Below, in pieces: positions 8,445 through 18,015 of a stretch of DNA of 64,000 nt. The notes under the pieces were generated by a model. That model ran no database searches. It saw only the letters and a program-made list of their open reading frames with translations, and was not told the DNA's origin. The DNA lies in NCBI RefSeq assembly GCF_001482305.1, contig NZ_LOHP01000002.1, forward strand, positions 26,700 through 90,699. Reading direction: 5' to 3'. Source of the DNA: Leucobacter sp. G161. Lineage in GTDB: Bacteria > Actinomycetota > Actinomycetes > Actinomycetales > Microbacteriaceae. Every line of letters starts with the position of its first letter. Within the stretch, counting starts at the first letter, position 1. The translations under genes were made by a program, and so were the position numbers.

Positions 8445-8770
8445 GCCGAAGTCTCCTCCGTTGTGCCTTTCGGCGTCGAAGCAGTGGCCGATGCTGCCGA
8501 CTGCGACGCCCCGGTTGTGGTGTCTGGTGTGCGGTTCGGCTGGGTGACCGCAACAAACGCAGACTTTGCCGCCCGCGAGGCCGCCGCCTTCACGTCGTCG
8601 ACGCGGTCACCGACGGCGCCCTTGACGGAGCCGACGCCCTGCTGCACGAGCGGGGTTTCCCACACGGCAATTGCGCCACGCTTGATCTGCTCGTACCGAG
8701 CGCGCCCTGCACGAGTACCCAACACGTAGCCGAGTGCGGCTCCCAAAACGAAACCTACTTTGCCCCTCAT
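8441..8770 (-). CDS. YtxH-like small protein
   Basis: 109 residues. The N-terminus MRGKVGFVLGAALGYVLGTRAG is the glycine-rich membrane segment typical of YtxH-domain proteins, followed by a soluble amphipathic region and an Ala/Thr/Ser-rich tail. It is the first gene of the operon with the Holin-X and DUF3618 genes and overlaps the next start by four bases. YtxH proteins are stress-induced in Bacillus; a role in envelope stress here is inference. Confidence 0.68.
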   Translation of the reverse strand: MRGKVGFVLGAALGYVLGTRAGRARYEQIKRGAIAVWETPLVQQGVGSVKGAVGDRVDDVKAAASRAAKSAFVAVTQPNRTPDTTTGASQSAASATASTPKGTTEETSA

Positions 8771-8880
8771 GTGGCGCCTCCCGACCGTATTGTTCCCAGC
8801 CTACTCTTTGCGGCCAGATCTGATACATTCCTGATTCGAAATATACAGCTTGTCCGGCGAGGCTATCAACGCCAGCTGAG

Positions 8881-10236
8881 CTATTTAGAGATCCCGGTCA
8901 GCTTTCGCCGTAGCCGGACAGCCTCGGTCCGCGCTTCTGCAAGCGCTTCGCCCAGCGCGGCGCCGTGCAGAGCTGCCCCGGCCACGATCATCGTGGGGAA
9001 GGCCTCCGCCCAGGCGGCGCGCGCTGCCGCCTGGGCGTCTCGCTCCGAAGCAGTCGCGTGTGCGGCAGCACTCGTGCGGACGACCGGCGGCGCCGCAGTG
9101 GCTGTCGCCCCTGCAGCTGCCAGCGCTTCCGCGACCGGGGCAGCCCCCTCGGCGCCAGTGGGCTTCGCTGGCCCGGAGAGACGCAGCACGGCGTCGCCAC
9201 TGGCACTGCGTGTGACCCGAGCAGCCCACGTCTCAGAGGATTCGGAGTCGACGAGAAACAGCGCAGCCGTGGTGTCGGAAGCGGGTGGGGAGTCCGGGCC
9301 GGGCTCAATGCTCATTTCGACATATTCGCGCACGGCTCCGGGCCGCAAAGCGACGAGATGATCCACGATTCCCGAGGCGCCGTCGTGCTCGACGGTCGCA
9401 GAATCCGTGGGTGCTGGCTGGCCGACGATACGTGACACCTCGTCAAGACCGCCTACGATGCCGTCACAGTGATGCTGCTCACCCGTGTCATCGGTCACCG
9501 TCCACCCGTGTTCTGACGGCTCACACGAGACGACCGTTGCGGGGAACGGTTCCGCTCCGTACAGGCGTAGCCGCTCGAGGAGCAGGGCCGCGAGGCCGCG
9601 CCACCCGCTCTCGGGCTCGATCACGGTTTCACGTGCAACGTGTTCTTCACGCTGCTGCATGACGCCGCCGCTCAGCGACCCAGCACGTGTCAGGGCTGCG
9701 TTCAGCCCCGGCTCAACGCGGGCAACTTCAGCCTCATCAGTGCGGACGCCGAAGCGTTCGTAGACGATGGGTTCGACAAGCGTCGACCGTGCCGCCTTGC
9801 CCAGCCGGGAATCGACAAGCTTGCGGAGATTGTGTTCTTTACCGATCGTGAGCACGGGCTTGAGCCGGTCGAGGTAGGCCCGGAACGCGCCGCTACTCCC
9901 CAGCATCGCCATGCATTCCTTCGAGAGCGGAACGGCAGGGATGCCCCACACGCTCAGTTCGGGCACCGGCTTCCACGCGCCATCCCGTGCACGCAGCACC
10001 ACGCGTGGCTGCGTGACGACGCGCGGGTGTGCCCCGGGGGTAGCCGGTCCGCCAGCGGTGAGCGGCGCCTCGATCGCCTGCAGAAACCCCGAGATCTCTC
10101 CGCCTGGGTCACGCACCGGCTCGTGCGGAATGGTGACCGACGGCTCGGTGAACCACACCTTGATCCCAACCTCGGCAAGCTCGAGGGCTGCCGCGTAGGC
10201 CGCGAGGTCACCCCCGAGCAGTAGTACCTGGCTCAC
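8881..10236 (-). CDS. HemY-like FAD-dependent oxidoreductase (protoporphyrinogen/coproporphyrinogen oxidase-like)
   Basis: 451 residues from a GTG whose first bases overlap the upstream stop (GTGA). The N-terminus LLLGGDLAAYAAALELAEVG is a dinucleotide-binding fold, but the usual GxGxxG has become GGDLAAY, so FAD binding may be altered. The C-terminus (MIVAGAALHGAALGEALAEA) resembles the last FAD-contacting helix of HemY-type oxidases. An Ala-rich linker interrupts the C-terminal third. It is the third gene of a glyS-CPBP-this operon and not part of a haem cluster; hemD lies 1.4 kb downstream in the same direction, past the DUF3618 trio. It could be a true HemY, or a diverged paralogue with another substrate. 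Confidence 0.6.
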   Translation of the reverse strand: MSQVLLLGGDLAAYAAALELAEVGIKVWFTEPSVTIPHEPVRDPGGEISGFLQAIEAPLTAGGPATPGAHPRVVTQPRVVLRARDGAWKPVPELSVWGIPAVPLSKECMAMLGSSGAFRAYLDRLKPVLTIGKEHNLRKLVDSRLGKAARSTLVEPIVYERFGVRTDEAEVARVEPGLNAALTRAGSLSGGVMQQREEHVARETVIEPESGWRGLAALLLERLRLYGAEPFPATVVSCEPSEHGWTVTDDTGEQHHCDGIVGGLDEVSRIVGQPAPTDSATVEHDGASGIVDHLVALRPGAVREYVEMSIEPGPDSPPASDTTAALFLVDSESSETWAARVTRSASGDAVLRLSGPAKPTGAEGAAPVAEALAAAGATATAAPPVVRTSAAAHATASERDAQAAARAAWAEAFPTMIVAGAALHGAALGEALAEARTEAVRLRRKLTGISK

Positions 10237-11411
10237 ACGCCACCTTGCCCGACGGGCGCAACGGGAACGGAGCGCCAAACCGTATCGATCCGCTCACGAC
10301 CGTAGCCGTGCTTGCGGAAGATGCGCACGACGAGCCAGACAAACAGCGCGAGCCCCACTGCCTCACCGATGAGCGCTTCGGGTCCACCCGAGCTCTCCAC
10401 CTGGCCGGTATCGCCGCTCATCCCCGCCGACATGAAGCCGAAGGCAGCAATGTTGTTGATGACGTGGATCGCGATCGCGGCTTCGAGGCCGCCGGTCTTC
10501 CACGTCACCCACGCGGCAGTCAGCCCCATCAGGCCGACAGCGAGCAGACCCCAAATGTCATAGATGTGCATCATCGCGAATGCGAGCGTCGACAGTCCGA
10601 TCGCGAGCCACGGCGAACGCATCCACGAACCAAGGACCTGCAGGAACAGCCCGCGGAACACAACTTCTTCGGCCGCGGCCTGGAACGGGACGAGCAGCAA
10701 CGCGATCACAAATGACGCGAGGGCTGCGGTCGCATTGAAGTCTGCGCTCTCGGCAGCTAGCGGCTCGGTCGCGACGGTACCGGACAGGCCCTCCATCGCC
10801 ACTCCGATGAGGATCCCGATGCCGTTCATCACGATCACAGCGAGCACGGCAGCGCCGGTGGTGCGCAGCAGCAGCCCCCAGCGGATCCGGCCGGCGACCG
10901 ACCACACGCGGCCCGTCGGTCGGATGCCAAGCGCGAGCATCGCGAGCAGCACCGCGGGAATCATGAGCGCTACGCTTCCGAGCCCAAGCACGATCGACCA
11001 GGGGTGCTGCGTGTCGAGCACCGGAGCGATCTGTAGGAACAGCGCATCGTTGACGTAGTCCGGGTCAAACATGACCAGCAGCGGCATGAGCGCGAGCGAG
11101 AACGCGATATTCATCGCAAAATAGATGGCGGCTGCGAGCAGCAGCACCACCAGCGGCTTCCACCACTCGTATTTGGGTGCGCCACGGTAGAGCCGGTGGT
11201 ATTCCAGCGGCTCAGTCTCGATCTGCTGAATCTGCTGCTGCGGTTGTACCCATGCCCACTGCTGCGGCACCCCCGGCCCGCCCGGAGCCTGGTGCTGCGC
11301 AGGCGGAACGGGTGCCCCCGGGGGAAGCGGCGCCGCTGGCGGAACCGGCTCCCCCGGAGGCTGCGAACCTCCGGCGGGTGGTGTGTAACCGTCGTTCGGG
11401 GGTTGCGTCAT
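10233..11411 (-). CDS. CPBP family intramembrane glutamic endopeptidase
   Basis: 392 residues. A Pro/Gln-rich cytoplasmic N-terminus (about 1-80) is followed by roughly eight membrane helices. The CPBP (Abi/Rce1-like) active-site motifs are complete: EEVVFRG with E248, E249 and R253, FAMMHI with H282, and a third motif with H316. Relatives are membrane proteases or bacteriocin self-immunity proteins. It lies 12 bases after glyS and overlaps the HemY-like gene by four bases, so it is cotranscribed with both. The substrate is unknown. Confidence 0.85.
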   Translation of the reverse strand: MTQPPNDGYTPPAGGSQPPGEPVPPAAPLPPGAPVPPAQHQAPGGPGVPQQWAWVQPQQQIQQIETEPLEYHRLYRGAPKYEWWKPLVVLLLAAAIYFAMNIAFSLALMPLLVMFDPDYVNDALFLQIAPVLDTQHPWSIVLGLGSVALMIPAVLLAMLALGIRPTGRVWSVAGRIRWGLLLRTTGAAVLAVIVMNGIGILIGVAMEGLSGTVATEPLAAESADFNATAALASFVIALLLVPFQAAAEEVVFRGLFLQVLGSWMRSPWLAIGLSTLAFAMMHIYDIWGLLAVGLMGLTAAWVTWKTGGLEAAIAIHVINNIAAFGFMSAGMSGDTGQVESSGGPEALIGEAVGLALFVWLVVRIFRKHGYGRERIDTVWRSVPVAPVGQGGV

Positions 11412-11423
11412 CGTGCTCCCTGG

Positions 11424-12809
11424 TTATGCGCCGCGCAGGCGCTGTGCGAGGTAGGCGTGCAGTTCGGCGCGGGGCACGCGCTCCTGCTGCATGGTGTCGC
11501 GCTCACGAACCGTGACCGCGTCGTCGTCCAGCGAGTCGAAGTCGACCGTGACGCAGAACGGCGTACCGATCTCGTCCTGGCGACGGTAGCGTCGGCCGAT
11601 CGCGCCCGAATCGTCGAAGTCGATGTTCCAGTCCTCGCGCAGCTCCTGCGCAATCTCGCGAGCGAGCGGCGAAAGCCGCTCGTTACGGCTGAGCGGGAGC
11701 ACCGCAGCCTTCACCGGTGCGAGACGCGGGTCGAGTGCGAGCAGCGTACGGGTGTCAGTGCCGCCCTTCGAGTTCGGCACCTCTTCCTCGCGGTACGAGT
11801 CGACGAGGAACGCCATGAGCGAGCGGGTAAGGCCCGCAGCCGGCTCAATCACGTACGGCATCCAGCGCTCGTTCTTCGTCTGGTCGAAGTAGCTGAGGTC
11901 CTTGCCGGAGTGCTCAGAGTGCGTGGTGAGGTCGAAGTTCGTGCGGTTCGCAATACCCTCGAGTTCGCCCCAGTCGCTGCCGGTGAATCCGAACTTGTAC
12001 TCGATGTCGGCGGTGCGCTTCGAGTAGTGGGAGAGCTTCTCCTTCGGGTGGTCGTAGAAGCGCAGGTTCTCAGGATCGATGCCGAGGCCGACGTACCAAT
12101 CCATGCGCTCCTTCATCCAGTACTCCTGCCACTCTTCGTCGGTGCCGGGCTCGACGAAGAATTCCATCTCCATCTGCTCGAACTCGCGGGTGCGGAAGAT
12201 GAAGTTGCCCGGCGTGATCTCGTTGCGGAAGCTCTTGCCGATCTGGCCGATGCCGAACGGCGGCTTCATGCGAGCCGCCTGCAGCACGTTCGCGAAGTTC
12301 ACGAAGATGCCCTGCGCGGTCTCGGGGCGGAGGTAGTGGAGCCCTGCCTCGTCGTCGACGGGGCCGAGGTAGGTCTTGAGCAGGCCGGAGAAAGCGCGCG
12401 GCTCGGTGAACTGGCCGCGGGTGCCGCAGGCAACACAGACGATCTCGGAGAGGCCGTCCTTGGGCTCGCGGCCCTTCTTCTCTTCGAACTCTTCGATGAG
12501 GTGGTCTTCGCGGTAGCGCTTGTGGCACTGCAGGCACTCAACGAGCGGGTCGCTGAAGACCTCGACGTGGCCGGAGGCCTCCCACACACGCTTGGGCAGG
12601 ATGATGCTCGAGTCGATACCGACGACGTCGTCGCGACGCTGCACCATGGCCTTCCACCACTGACGTTTGATGTTCTCCTTGAGCGCGGTGCCGAGCGGTC
12701 CGTAGTCCCACGCGGAGCGCGATCCACCATAAATTTCACCCGCCTGGAAGACAAAGCCGCGGTGGCGGGCGAGAGAGATAACCTTATCGAGGCGGGACTG
12801 TTCAGCCAT
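11424..12809 (-). CDS. glyS: Glycyl-tRNA synthetase (class II, alpha2 type)
   Basis: Charges tRNA-Gly with glycine. It is 461 residues from the ATG of [13 protein letters not shown] lies about 11 bases upstream. Family hallmarks are N-terminal [11 protein letters not shown] with WDYGPLG, class II motif 2 FRNEI, the [10 protein letters not shown] motif, and the C-terminal anticodon-binding domain starting near residue 360. Two CxxC pairs ([16 protein letters not shown]) form a zinc insertion. It is the first gene of the glyS-CPBP-HemY-like operon. Confidence 0.97.
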   Translation of the reverse strand: MAEQSRLDKVISLARHRGFVFQAGEIYGGSRSAWDYGPLGTALKENIKRQWWKAMVQRRDDVVGIDSSIILPKRVWEASGHVEVFSDPLVECLQCHKRYREDHLIEEFEEKKGREPKDGLSEIVCVACGTRGQFTEPRAFSGLLKTYLGPVDDEAGLHYLRPETAQGIFVNFANVLQAARMKPPFGIGQIGKSFRNEITPGNFIFRTREFEQMEMEFFVEPGTDEEWQEYWMKERMDWYVGLGIDPENLRFYDHPKEKLSHYSKRTADIEYKFGFTGSDWGELEGIANRTNFDLTTHSEHSGKDLSYFDQTKNERWMPYVIEPAAGLTRSLMAFLVDSYREEEVPNSKGGTDTRTLLALDPRLAPVKAAVLPLSRNERLSPLAREIAQELREDWNIDFDDSGAIGRRYRRQDEIGTPFCVTVDFDSLDDDAVTVRERDTMQQERVPRAELHAYLAQRLRGA

Positions 12810-12894
12810 TGTGAATTTCACTCCAAGGGGCAGACGGGGATCTTGGTTGCTGCCGGGCGCGCGGGCGCGCACCGACCATGTAAGCCTATCTTGC

Positions 12895-13515
12895 TCACGC
12901 TGAGGGATCCCGAACGTCACTCCGCCTGTTGCGCAGGCCCTCGATGAGCGCCCCGAACCCCAGTTCGAACGCGGCCACCGCGCTCGCACGCCGCCCCGCC
13001 TCACCGGACAGGCCCGCGTGGAGGGCTGCGAGGTCAGCCGGCAAGGATGCAACGCTCAACAGGCCCTCGGGCGCGACGAGGTCAAGTGCGGATCCCAACA
13101 CAAATGCCTCGACCGTGCGCATCGCGGCCACGGCGTCGCCCGGGGCCCAGCCTCCGCGTATCAGCGCAGCAATCACCGACTCGTACATTCGCAGGGTGGA
13201 GTGGTCCGTAATCATCGTCGTCGCCATGAGCGGAATGCTGTTCGGGTAGGCAGAGAACGCGGCAAGGTAGGAACGCCCCCAGGCGGCGAGCGCCTCGGGC
13301 CACGGGGCTGATTCGAAGGGGCTCACGTCGATCCCCTCGACAATGAGCGCCCGCATTTCCTCGATGACGGCCTGCCTCCCGCTGACGTGGTTGTACAGAG
13401 AGGAGGGCCGGCGCTGCACCCGGTCCGCGAGCTGCCGCATCGTGAGTGAGTGACGCCCCTGCTCCTCGACGAGGTCGAGCGCTGCACGCGCGAGCTCTCG
13501 GCGATTCAGTCTCAT
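12895..13515 (-). CDS. TetR family transcriptional regulator
   Basis: 206 residues from the ATG of MRLNRREL. The N-terminal HTH ([20 protein letters not shown]) is of TetR type; the C-terminal all-helical ligand domain resembles the TetR_C group. It is divergent from an APC permease gene, and the shared interval contains two palindromes over the likely promoter, so it probably represses both itself and the permease in response to the transported amine or amino acid. Confidence 0.83.
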   Translation of the reverse strand: MRLNRRELARAALDLVEEQGRHSLTMRQLADRVQRRPSSLYNHVSGRQAVIEEMRALIVEGIDVSPFESAPWPEALAAWGRSYLAAFSAYPNSIPLMATTMITDHSTLRMYESVIAALIRGGWAPGDAVAAMRTVEAFVLGSALDLVAPEGLLSVASLPADLAALHAGLSGEAGRRASAVAAFELGFGALIEGLRNRRSDVRDPSA

Positions 13516-13556
13516 GTCCCGGACGCCCTCCCGCCAGGGCGCCTGCGACCCGGCTC

Positions 13557-13613
13557 TTGACACCGCAATTTCACACTATTACATTACAAGTGTAAATCAC
13601 GAACAATGTTCGT
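13557..13613. promoter_or_regulatory. TetR operator region with overlapping promoter
   Basis: A promoter reading right is visible: TTGACA (13557-13562), 17-base spacer, TACATT (13580-13585). Immediately over and after the -10 lies TTACA-AG-TGTAA (13584-13595), inside a looser TTCACACT...AGTGTAAA repeat (13570-13596), and a second palindrome ACGAAC-AAT-GTTCGT at 13599-13613. Binding here would block RNA polymerase. The divergent TetR gene is the obvious candidate binder. Confidence 0.55.
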
Positions 13614-13681
13614 TCGTCCCGTATTTCCCGCCGCCGGGACAGCCAAGGCTCACCCGGTGCAGAACCGAGCAAGGGGTCACG

Positions 13682-15076
13682 ATGGCAGAGCAGCACGCGA
13701 GCACCGGATCCCCGTGGTCAACGGGGACCCCCACGATCGGCGGCCCGGCCACCCCTCAGCTTCGCCGGGTACTCGGGGTGCCCTCACTGGTGCTCTTCGG
13801 CCTGGTGTACATGGTTCCGCTCACGCTCTTCACGACATACGGGATCGTCACGCAGCTCACCGGCGGTCGGCTTCCTCTCGCATACCTCGTCACCCTCGTC
13901 GTCATGCTGTTCACCGCACGCTCCTACGGGCTCATGGCACGAGCCTTCCCATACGCGGGCTCCGCATATACCTACTCACAGCGCAGTTTCGGCCCGGGGA
14001 TTGGTTTCATGGCGGGCTGGGCGCTCATGCTCGACTACCTGTTCCTCCCAATGATCAACTACCTGGTGATCGGGATTTACCTGAATGCCGCGTTCCCCAC
14101 CGTTCCGAACTGGGTGTTCATCGTGCTCGCGATCGCGGCAGTCACCGTGCTCAACACCGTCGGCATCGTGTCAGTGAGCCGCACGAACACCGTCATCATC
14201 GCGGTGCAGGCCATCTTCATTGTCGTGTTTGTTGCGCTCGCGATCGTCGCCATCAACGGCGCTGGCCCTGGCGAGGTCGACCTTACTGCTCCGTTCGTCG
14301 GCACTGGCGACAGCGAGGGTTTCAGCCCTGTGCTGGCGGGTGCGGCGATCCTGTGTCTGTCATTTCTCGGCTTCGACTCGGTGTCGACGCTCGCGGAAGA
14401 AACGCGCGAGCCGCAGCGGGCGCTCCCCCGGGCGATCACGCTCGTCACCGTACTCGCCGGGATCCTCTTCGTCTGCCTCGCCTACGTCTCGCACCTCTCC
14501 TACCCAAGCCACGCGTTCGCCGACCCCGACAGCGCCGCTCTCGATGTCATGACCAGCGTCGGCGGCCAGTTCCTGGCAGTCTTTTTCACCGCGGCCTACG
14601 TCGCAGGCGCTTCCGGTTCTGCGCTCGCTTCGCAGGCGTCAGCCGCGCGGATCCTCTTCGCGATGGGCCGCGACGGCGTCCTGCCCAGGCGGGTGTTTGG
14701 GCGCCTGAGCGCCCGCTTTCGCACCCCGGTGACCGCCATCCTCATCGTCTCAGTGATCTCACTGCTGTCGGTCGTTGTGGATCTCGGGCTGCTCTCTGAA
14801 ACCGTGAGCTTTGGGGCGCTGGTGGCATTCTCCGCCGTCAACCTGTCGGTCATCAAACACTATTTCGTGGACCGCGGCCGTCGCAGCGGCGCCGACAGCG
14901 TCCGCTTCCTCGTGCTGCCACTGATCGGCTTCGGCCTGACGGTCTGGCTGTGGACGAGCCTGTCGAGCACGGCCCTCACCATTGGGCTCATCTGGCTCGC
15001 AGTGGGCATGGTCTGGCTGGTGTGGCTTACCCGCGGATTCCGCAGGCGCACACCAATGCTCGACCTCAGCGAGTAG
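13682..15076 (+). CDS. APC family permease (putrescine importer-like)
   Basis: 464 residues with about 12 membrane helices; amino acid/polyamine/organocation superfamily. FGLVYMVPLTLF and the GSAYTYSQRSFGP region resemble PuuP-type putrescine importers, as does FLGFDSVSTLAEET. The ATG is preceded by AAGGGG; the frame is open upstream through the operator, but that part is not protein-like. The adjacent divergent TetR gene probably controls it. Substrate (putrescine or a related amine) is inference from family resemblance. Confidence 0.83.
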   Translation: MAEQHASTGSPWSTGTPTIGGPATPQLRRVLGVPSLVLFGLVYMVPLTLFTTYGIVTQLTGGRLPLAYLVTLVVMLFTARSYGLMARAFPYAGSAYTYSQRSFGPGIGFMAGWALMLDYLFLPMINYLVIGIYLNAAFPTVPNWVFIVLAIAAVTVLNTVGIVSVSRTNTVIIAVQAIFIVVFVALAIVAINGAGPGEVDLTAPFVGTGDSEGFSPVLAGAAILCLSFLGFDSVSTLAEETREPQRALPRAITLVTVLAGILFVCLAYVSHLSYPSHAFADPDSAALDVMTSVGGQFLAVFFTAAYVAGASGSALASQASAARILFAMGRDGVLPRRVFGRLSARFRTPVTAILIVSVISLLSVVVDLGLLSETVSFGALVAFSAVNLSVIKHYFVDRGRRSGADSVRFLVLPLIGFGLTVWLWTSLSSTALTIGLIWLAVGMVWLVWLTRGFRRRTPMLDLSE

Positions 15077-15107
15077 CTCGGGGCGGTGTACACCCGCTGC
15101 CGCCCGA

Positions 15108-16052
15108 CTATTCGGTCCACTCCCCGACCACAGTGTTTTCGGGGTGTTGGCCCGCGCGGAGCCGCTCGATCTGTCGGCGGATGAGATCCACCATGCGCGG
15201 CAGCATCGCGCTCGAGTCGCCACCGGCGTGCGGAGTGATGAGGGCGTTCGGTAACGACCACAACGGGTGATCCGCTGGGAGCGGCTCGGGGGCGGTGACG
15301 TCCAGCGCCGCACGGAGCCTCCCGGCGGTGAGCTCGGCGACAAGCGCATCCGTGTCGATGAGTGGCCCGCGGCCAACGTTCACCACCAGTGCACCGTCCG
15401 GGAGCGCTGCGAGCGCTGCCGCGTCAAACAGGCCCTTCGTCTCCGGACTCAGCGGGAGGCCCAGAATGAGCACCTCGGCCTCGGGCAACAGCTCGTGCAG
15501 CTCACCGAGGCCGTGCACGTGCACGAGCTCGCCTGCAAGATTCAGCTCATCACGGGCGGTGCGGGCAAGTCGAGTGATGTGCGTCTCGAAGCCGGCGAGC
15601 CGCGCCTCGATGGCCTTGCCGACGCCGCCGAAACCGACGAGCAACACCCTGCGATCCGCGAGGCTCGGGAATGACACCAGATCCCACTTGCCCTCGAGAC
15701 CGTCGCGGATGAACCGGGGCAGGCCGCGCTGCGCTGCGAGGGTCAGCCCGACCGCGAGCTCAGCGGTCGACGCTTCGTGCACCGTCGTCGCGTTCGCGAG
15801 AACAAAGCGGCTCGGCAAATACTTGTCGACCCCGTTGTACCCGATCGACTGCCACTGCACGAGACGCGCCTCGACGGCATCAAGGTTCGCGAGCATGCGG
15901 GCGCTCCCCCAATACGGCGGCACCACAATGTCGAAACGTTCGCGGGGCGCAGGAGTGTCAAGATCCCATTCGACGATGTCCACACCGTCGATCTCTCCAA
16001 TCGCCTCTCGCAATCCCGGGTCGGTCGGCAGTGACAAAACGAAATCGCTCAT
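15108..16052 (-). CDS. D-isomer-specific 2-hydroxyacid dehydrogenase
   Basis: NAD(P)-dependent dehydrogenase of 314 residues, in the 2-hydroxyacid/phosphoglycerate dehydrogenase family. The Rossmann motif VGFGGVGKAI is at 139-148; the active-site Arg lies in VNVGRGPLID and the catalytic His in ITPHAGGD. The acid residue region APEPLPADHPLW is conserved. It could be a glyoxylate/hydroxypyruvate reductase. The ATG follows a TAGTAT -10 box by six bases, hence a leaderless mRNA. It is convergent with the permease. Confidence 0.85.
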   Translation of the reverse strand: MSDFVLSLPTDPGLREAIGEIDGVDIVEWDLDTPAPRERFDIVVPPYWGSARMLANLDAVEARLVQWQSIGYNGVDKYLPSRFVLANATTVHEASTAELAVGLTLAAQRGLPRFIRDGLEGKWDLVSFPSLADRRVLLVGFGGVGKAIEARLAGFETHITRLARTARDELNLAGELVHVHGLGELHELLPEAEVLILGLPLSPETKGLFDAAALAALPDGALVVNVGRGPLIDTDALVAELTAGRLRAALDVTAPEPLPADHPLWSLPNALITPHAGGDSSAMLPRMVDLIRRQIERLRAGQHPENTVVGEWTE

Positions 16053-16118
16053 GCCCCAATACTAAGGGGATGCGATGGGCGGCACGCCAGCTGCCTCGGG
16101 ACTGACCGGGGGCCCGTT

Positions 16119-17072
16119 TCAGGCGCCGAGGACGCGCCGAAGCTCCTGCGCGAAACGCTCGATCGTTGCTGCCGACTGGCGCTGCGCCGCGGAAGACTCG
16201 GTCGGCCTATTGAGGTAGCCGTGAACGGTGTCGGGCTCGATCGCCTCTGTCACGGGCACTCCTGCCGAGCGGAGTTGCTCGGCGAACTCCTCGCCCGAGG
16301 CGCGCAGCTCGTCAGCGTCCGCGTGCACCATGATTGTCGGAGGCAGCTGCCCGAGCTGCTCAGCCGACAGCTCCCCTGCGACACGAAGCCCCGCGATATC
16401 CTCGCCCAAATAGAAGTCGTACATCTCAGCGATGCGATCGGCCCGGAAACGGCGGGCCTCGGGAAGCGCCGCCGCGGCGTCAGCAATCCGGGGGTCCGCG
16501 CGCTGCACCCGGTGCAGCGTCGGATATTCGAGGAGCAGCGCTTCGGCGGCTCGCTCCGGGTGCGCCTCGTGCTGATCGAGCGTCGCGAGCACCGCGAGGT
16601 GAGCACCCGCGCTCGCCCCGCCAGCGACGAGCGGCCCCGCATACTCAGCGCCAGCCCATGCCAACACGGCAGCCACGTCGTTCGACGGCGCCGGTGCCTT
16701 CACGCTCTCACTCGCAAGCACGTAGTCGACCGAGATCACCCGGATGCCGGCCTCGGCGAAGCTGCGCGAGACCCAGTCGGCTTCGGGCCAGTCCAGGGTG
16801 CCGCGAATGAACGATCCACCGTGTGCCCACACGAGCGTCGCCCAGGGATCGACCCCCTCCGCCGGTTCGTAGCTGCGGACTGGCACCGCCACGGATCCCA
16901 CCCGGTTTGGCACCGCGGCCGGCGCGACACCGGGACGCGGCACCGTGAACGATGCGACCCGTAGTTCTCCAGCCACCAGCTCTTCCCCCTCAGCTTCGGT
17001 TGCCACGCATCCGGGAAGTGCCAGCAGCGCTCCCGCTGCGAGGAGCGGTGCCCACACGAAAGGATGCCGCAT
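16119..17072 (-). CDS. Lipoprotein alpha/beta-hydrolase (esterase, HSL-like)
   Basis: 317 residues. The N-terminus is a lipoprotein signal peptide ending in the lipobox ALPGC (Cys 22), so the enzyme is anchored outside the membrane. The body is a hormone-sensitive-lipase-type alpha/beta hydrolase: oxyanion motif HGGSF, nucleophile GASAGA, acid in HADADE and His in DTVHGY. The start ATG is six bases after TATACT. It is head to head with another hydrolase gene, sharing a 40-bp promoter interval. Substrate is probably a short-chain ester. Confidence 0.83.
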   Translation of the reverse strand: MRHPFVWAPLLAAGALLALPGCVATEAEGEELVAGELRVASFTVPRPGVAPAAVPNRVGSVAVPVRSYEPAEGVDPWATLVWAHGGSFIRGTLDWPEADWVSRSFAEAGIRVISVDYVLASESVKAPAPSNDVAAVLAWAGAEYAGPLVAGGASAGAHLAVLATLDQHEAHPERAAEALLLEYPTLHRVQRADPRIADAAAALPEARRFRADRIAEMYDFYLGEDIAGLRVAGELSAEQLGQLPPTIMVHADADELRASGEEFAEQLRSAGVPVTEAIEPDTVHGYLNRPTESSAAQRQSAATIERFAQELRRVLGA

Positions 17073-17112
17073 TGGCCCAGTATATTTGCGCCCGGTGCGC
17101 AACAATGGAGGC

Positions 17113-17997
17113 ATGAACGACCAGCACACCTCGGGACGCCGCGACTTCACGTACACGGATGCGCACGGCATCGTCATCAGCGCGTACTCGTGGGCGCCGA
17201 ACCCGGCCACGACGCCGGAGCCGCACGGCGCCGTGCAAATCGCGCACGGCATCGGCGAGCACGCCCTCCGTTACGACGCATTTGCCCGCTTCCTCGCCCG
17301 GGCGGGCTTCGTGGTGTACGCGAATGATCATCGCGGTCACGGCGAAACCGGGAGGCGACAGCACGGCGGCGACCTGTCGTTGCTCGGGAAGCTCGGCCCT
17401 GGCGGGCTGCGTGCGGCCGAGGCCGCTATCGAACAGCTCACGGGCATTATTCGAGATGCGCATCCGGGGCTCAAACTCGCCCAGTTCGGGCATTCGTGGG
17501 GGTCCCTCATGACGCAGCGGATCCTGAACGAACAGCCACGGCTGTGGGACGCTGTCGTGCTCTCGGGCAGCGCCTTCCGCACGCCGCGCTACATGGAGAG
17601 CGGCAAGCTCAATGCGAAGTGGGCCGACGAGGCGAATGCCTCGGGCTTCGAATGGTTGAGCCGGGACGCCGCAGTGGCGGCGGCGTTCATCGCAGACCCG
17701 CTGTGCTTCGAAGCGAATATCCTCAAACTCTTTGGCGTGAGCGACGGGCTCCGCCTCTTCGGAACGCCGAGCGAGCGGCTCGTCCGTGACGTCCCGATCC
17801 TCATCGTGTCAGGCGGCGACGATCCGCTCAGCCGCGGCGACGGCCTCAAACGCCTGGCGGATGCGTATCGCGCTCGCGGTGTACGGGACGTCGCGCTGAA
17901 GATCTACCCGGGGGCCCGCCACGAGATCCTCAACGAAACAAACCACGACGACGTCTTCTCTGACGTCGCCACCTGGCTCGTCGACCGGCTGGACTAG
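17113..17997 (+). CDS. Alpha/beta hydrolase (monoacylglycerol lipase-like)
   Basis: 294 residues, cytoplasmic. Motifs are IAHGIGEHALRY with NDHRGHGET (monoglyceride-lipase/serine aminopeptidase S33 signature), nucleophile GHSWGS, the acid in SGGDDPLS, and His in GARHEILNE. GGAGG precedes the ATG. It is divergent from the lipoprotein esterase. A hairpin with arms CCGGG/CCCGG follows the stop, before the convergent GntR gene. It probably cleaves a lysolipid or monoglyceride. Confidence 0.83.
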   Translation: MNDQHTSGRRDFTYTDAHGIVISAYSWAPNPATTPEPHGAVQIAHGIGEHALRYDAFARFLARAGFVVYANDHRGHGETGRRQHGGDLSLLGKLGPGGLRAAEAAIEQLTGIIRDAHPGLKLAQFGHSWGSLMTQRILNEQPRLWDAVVLSGSAFRTPRYMESGKLNAKWADEANASGFEWLSRDAAVAAAFIADPLCFEANILKLFGVSDGLRLFGTPSERLVRDVPILIVSGGDDPLSRGDGLKRLADAYRARGVRDVALKIYPGARHEILNETNHDDVFSDVATWLVDRLD

Positions 17998-18014
17998 CCG
18001 GGTGCTCCGCCCGG
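17998..18014. terminator. Short hairpin between convergent genes
   Basis: CCGGG-TGCTCCG-CCCGG immediately after the hydrolase stop and before the opposing GntR stop, extended by CTAG on both sides with one bulged base. No T-run is present, so strength is uncertain. Confidence 0.4.
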
Positions 18015-18015
18015 T

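Noticed and set aside
11196..12947. 583-codon open frame on the + strand
   Set aside because: It lies opposite glyS, whose family motifs are clear; the antisense frame is a by-product of high-GC codon use.
13599..13613. Possible LexA (SOS) box
   Set aside because: The half-sites GAAC and GTTC are three bases apart, not the four needed for the actinobacterial LexA consensus.
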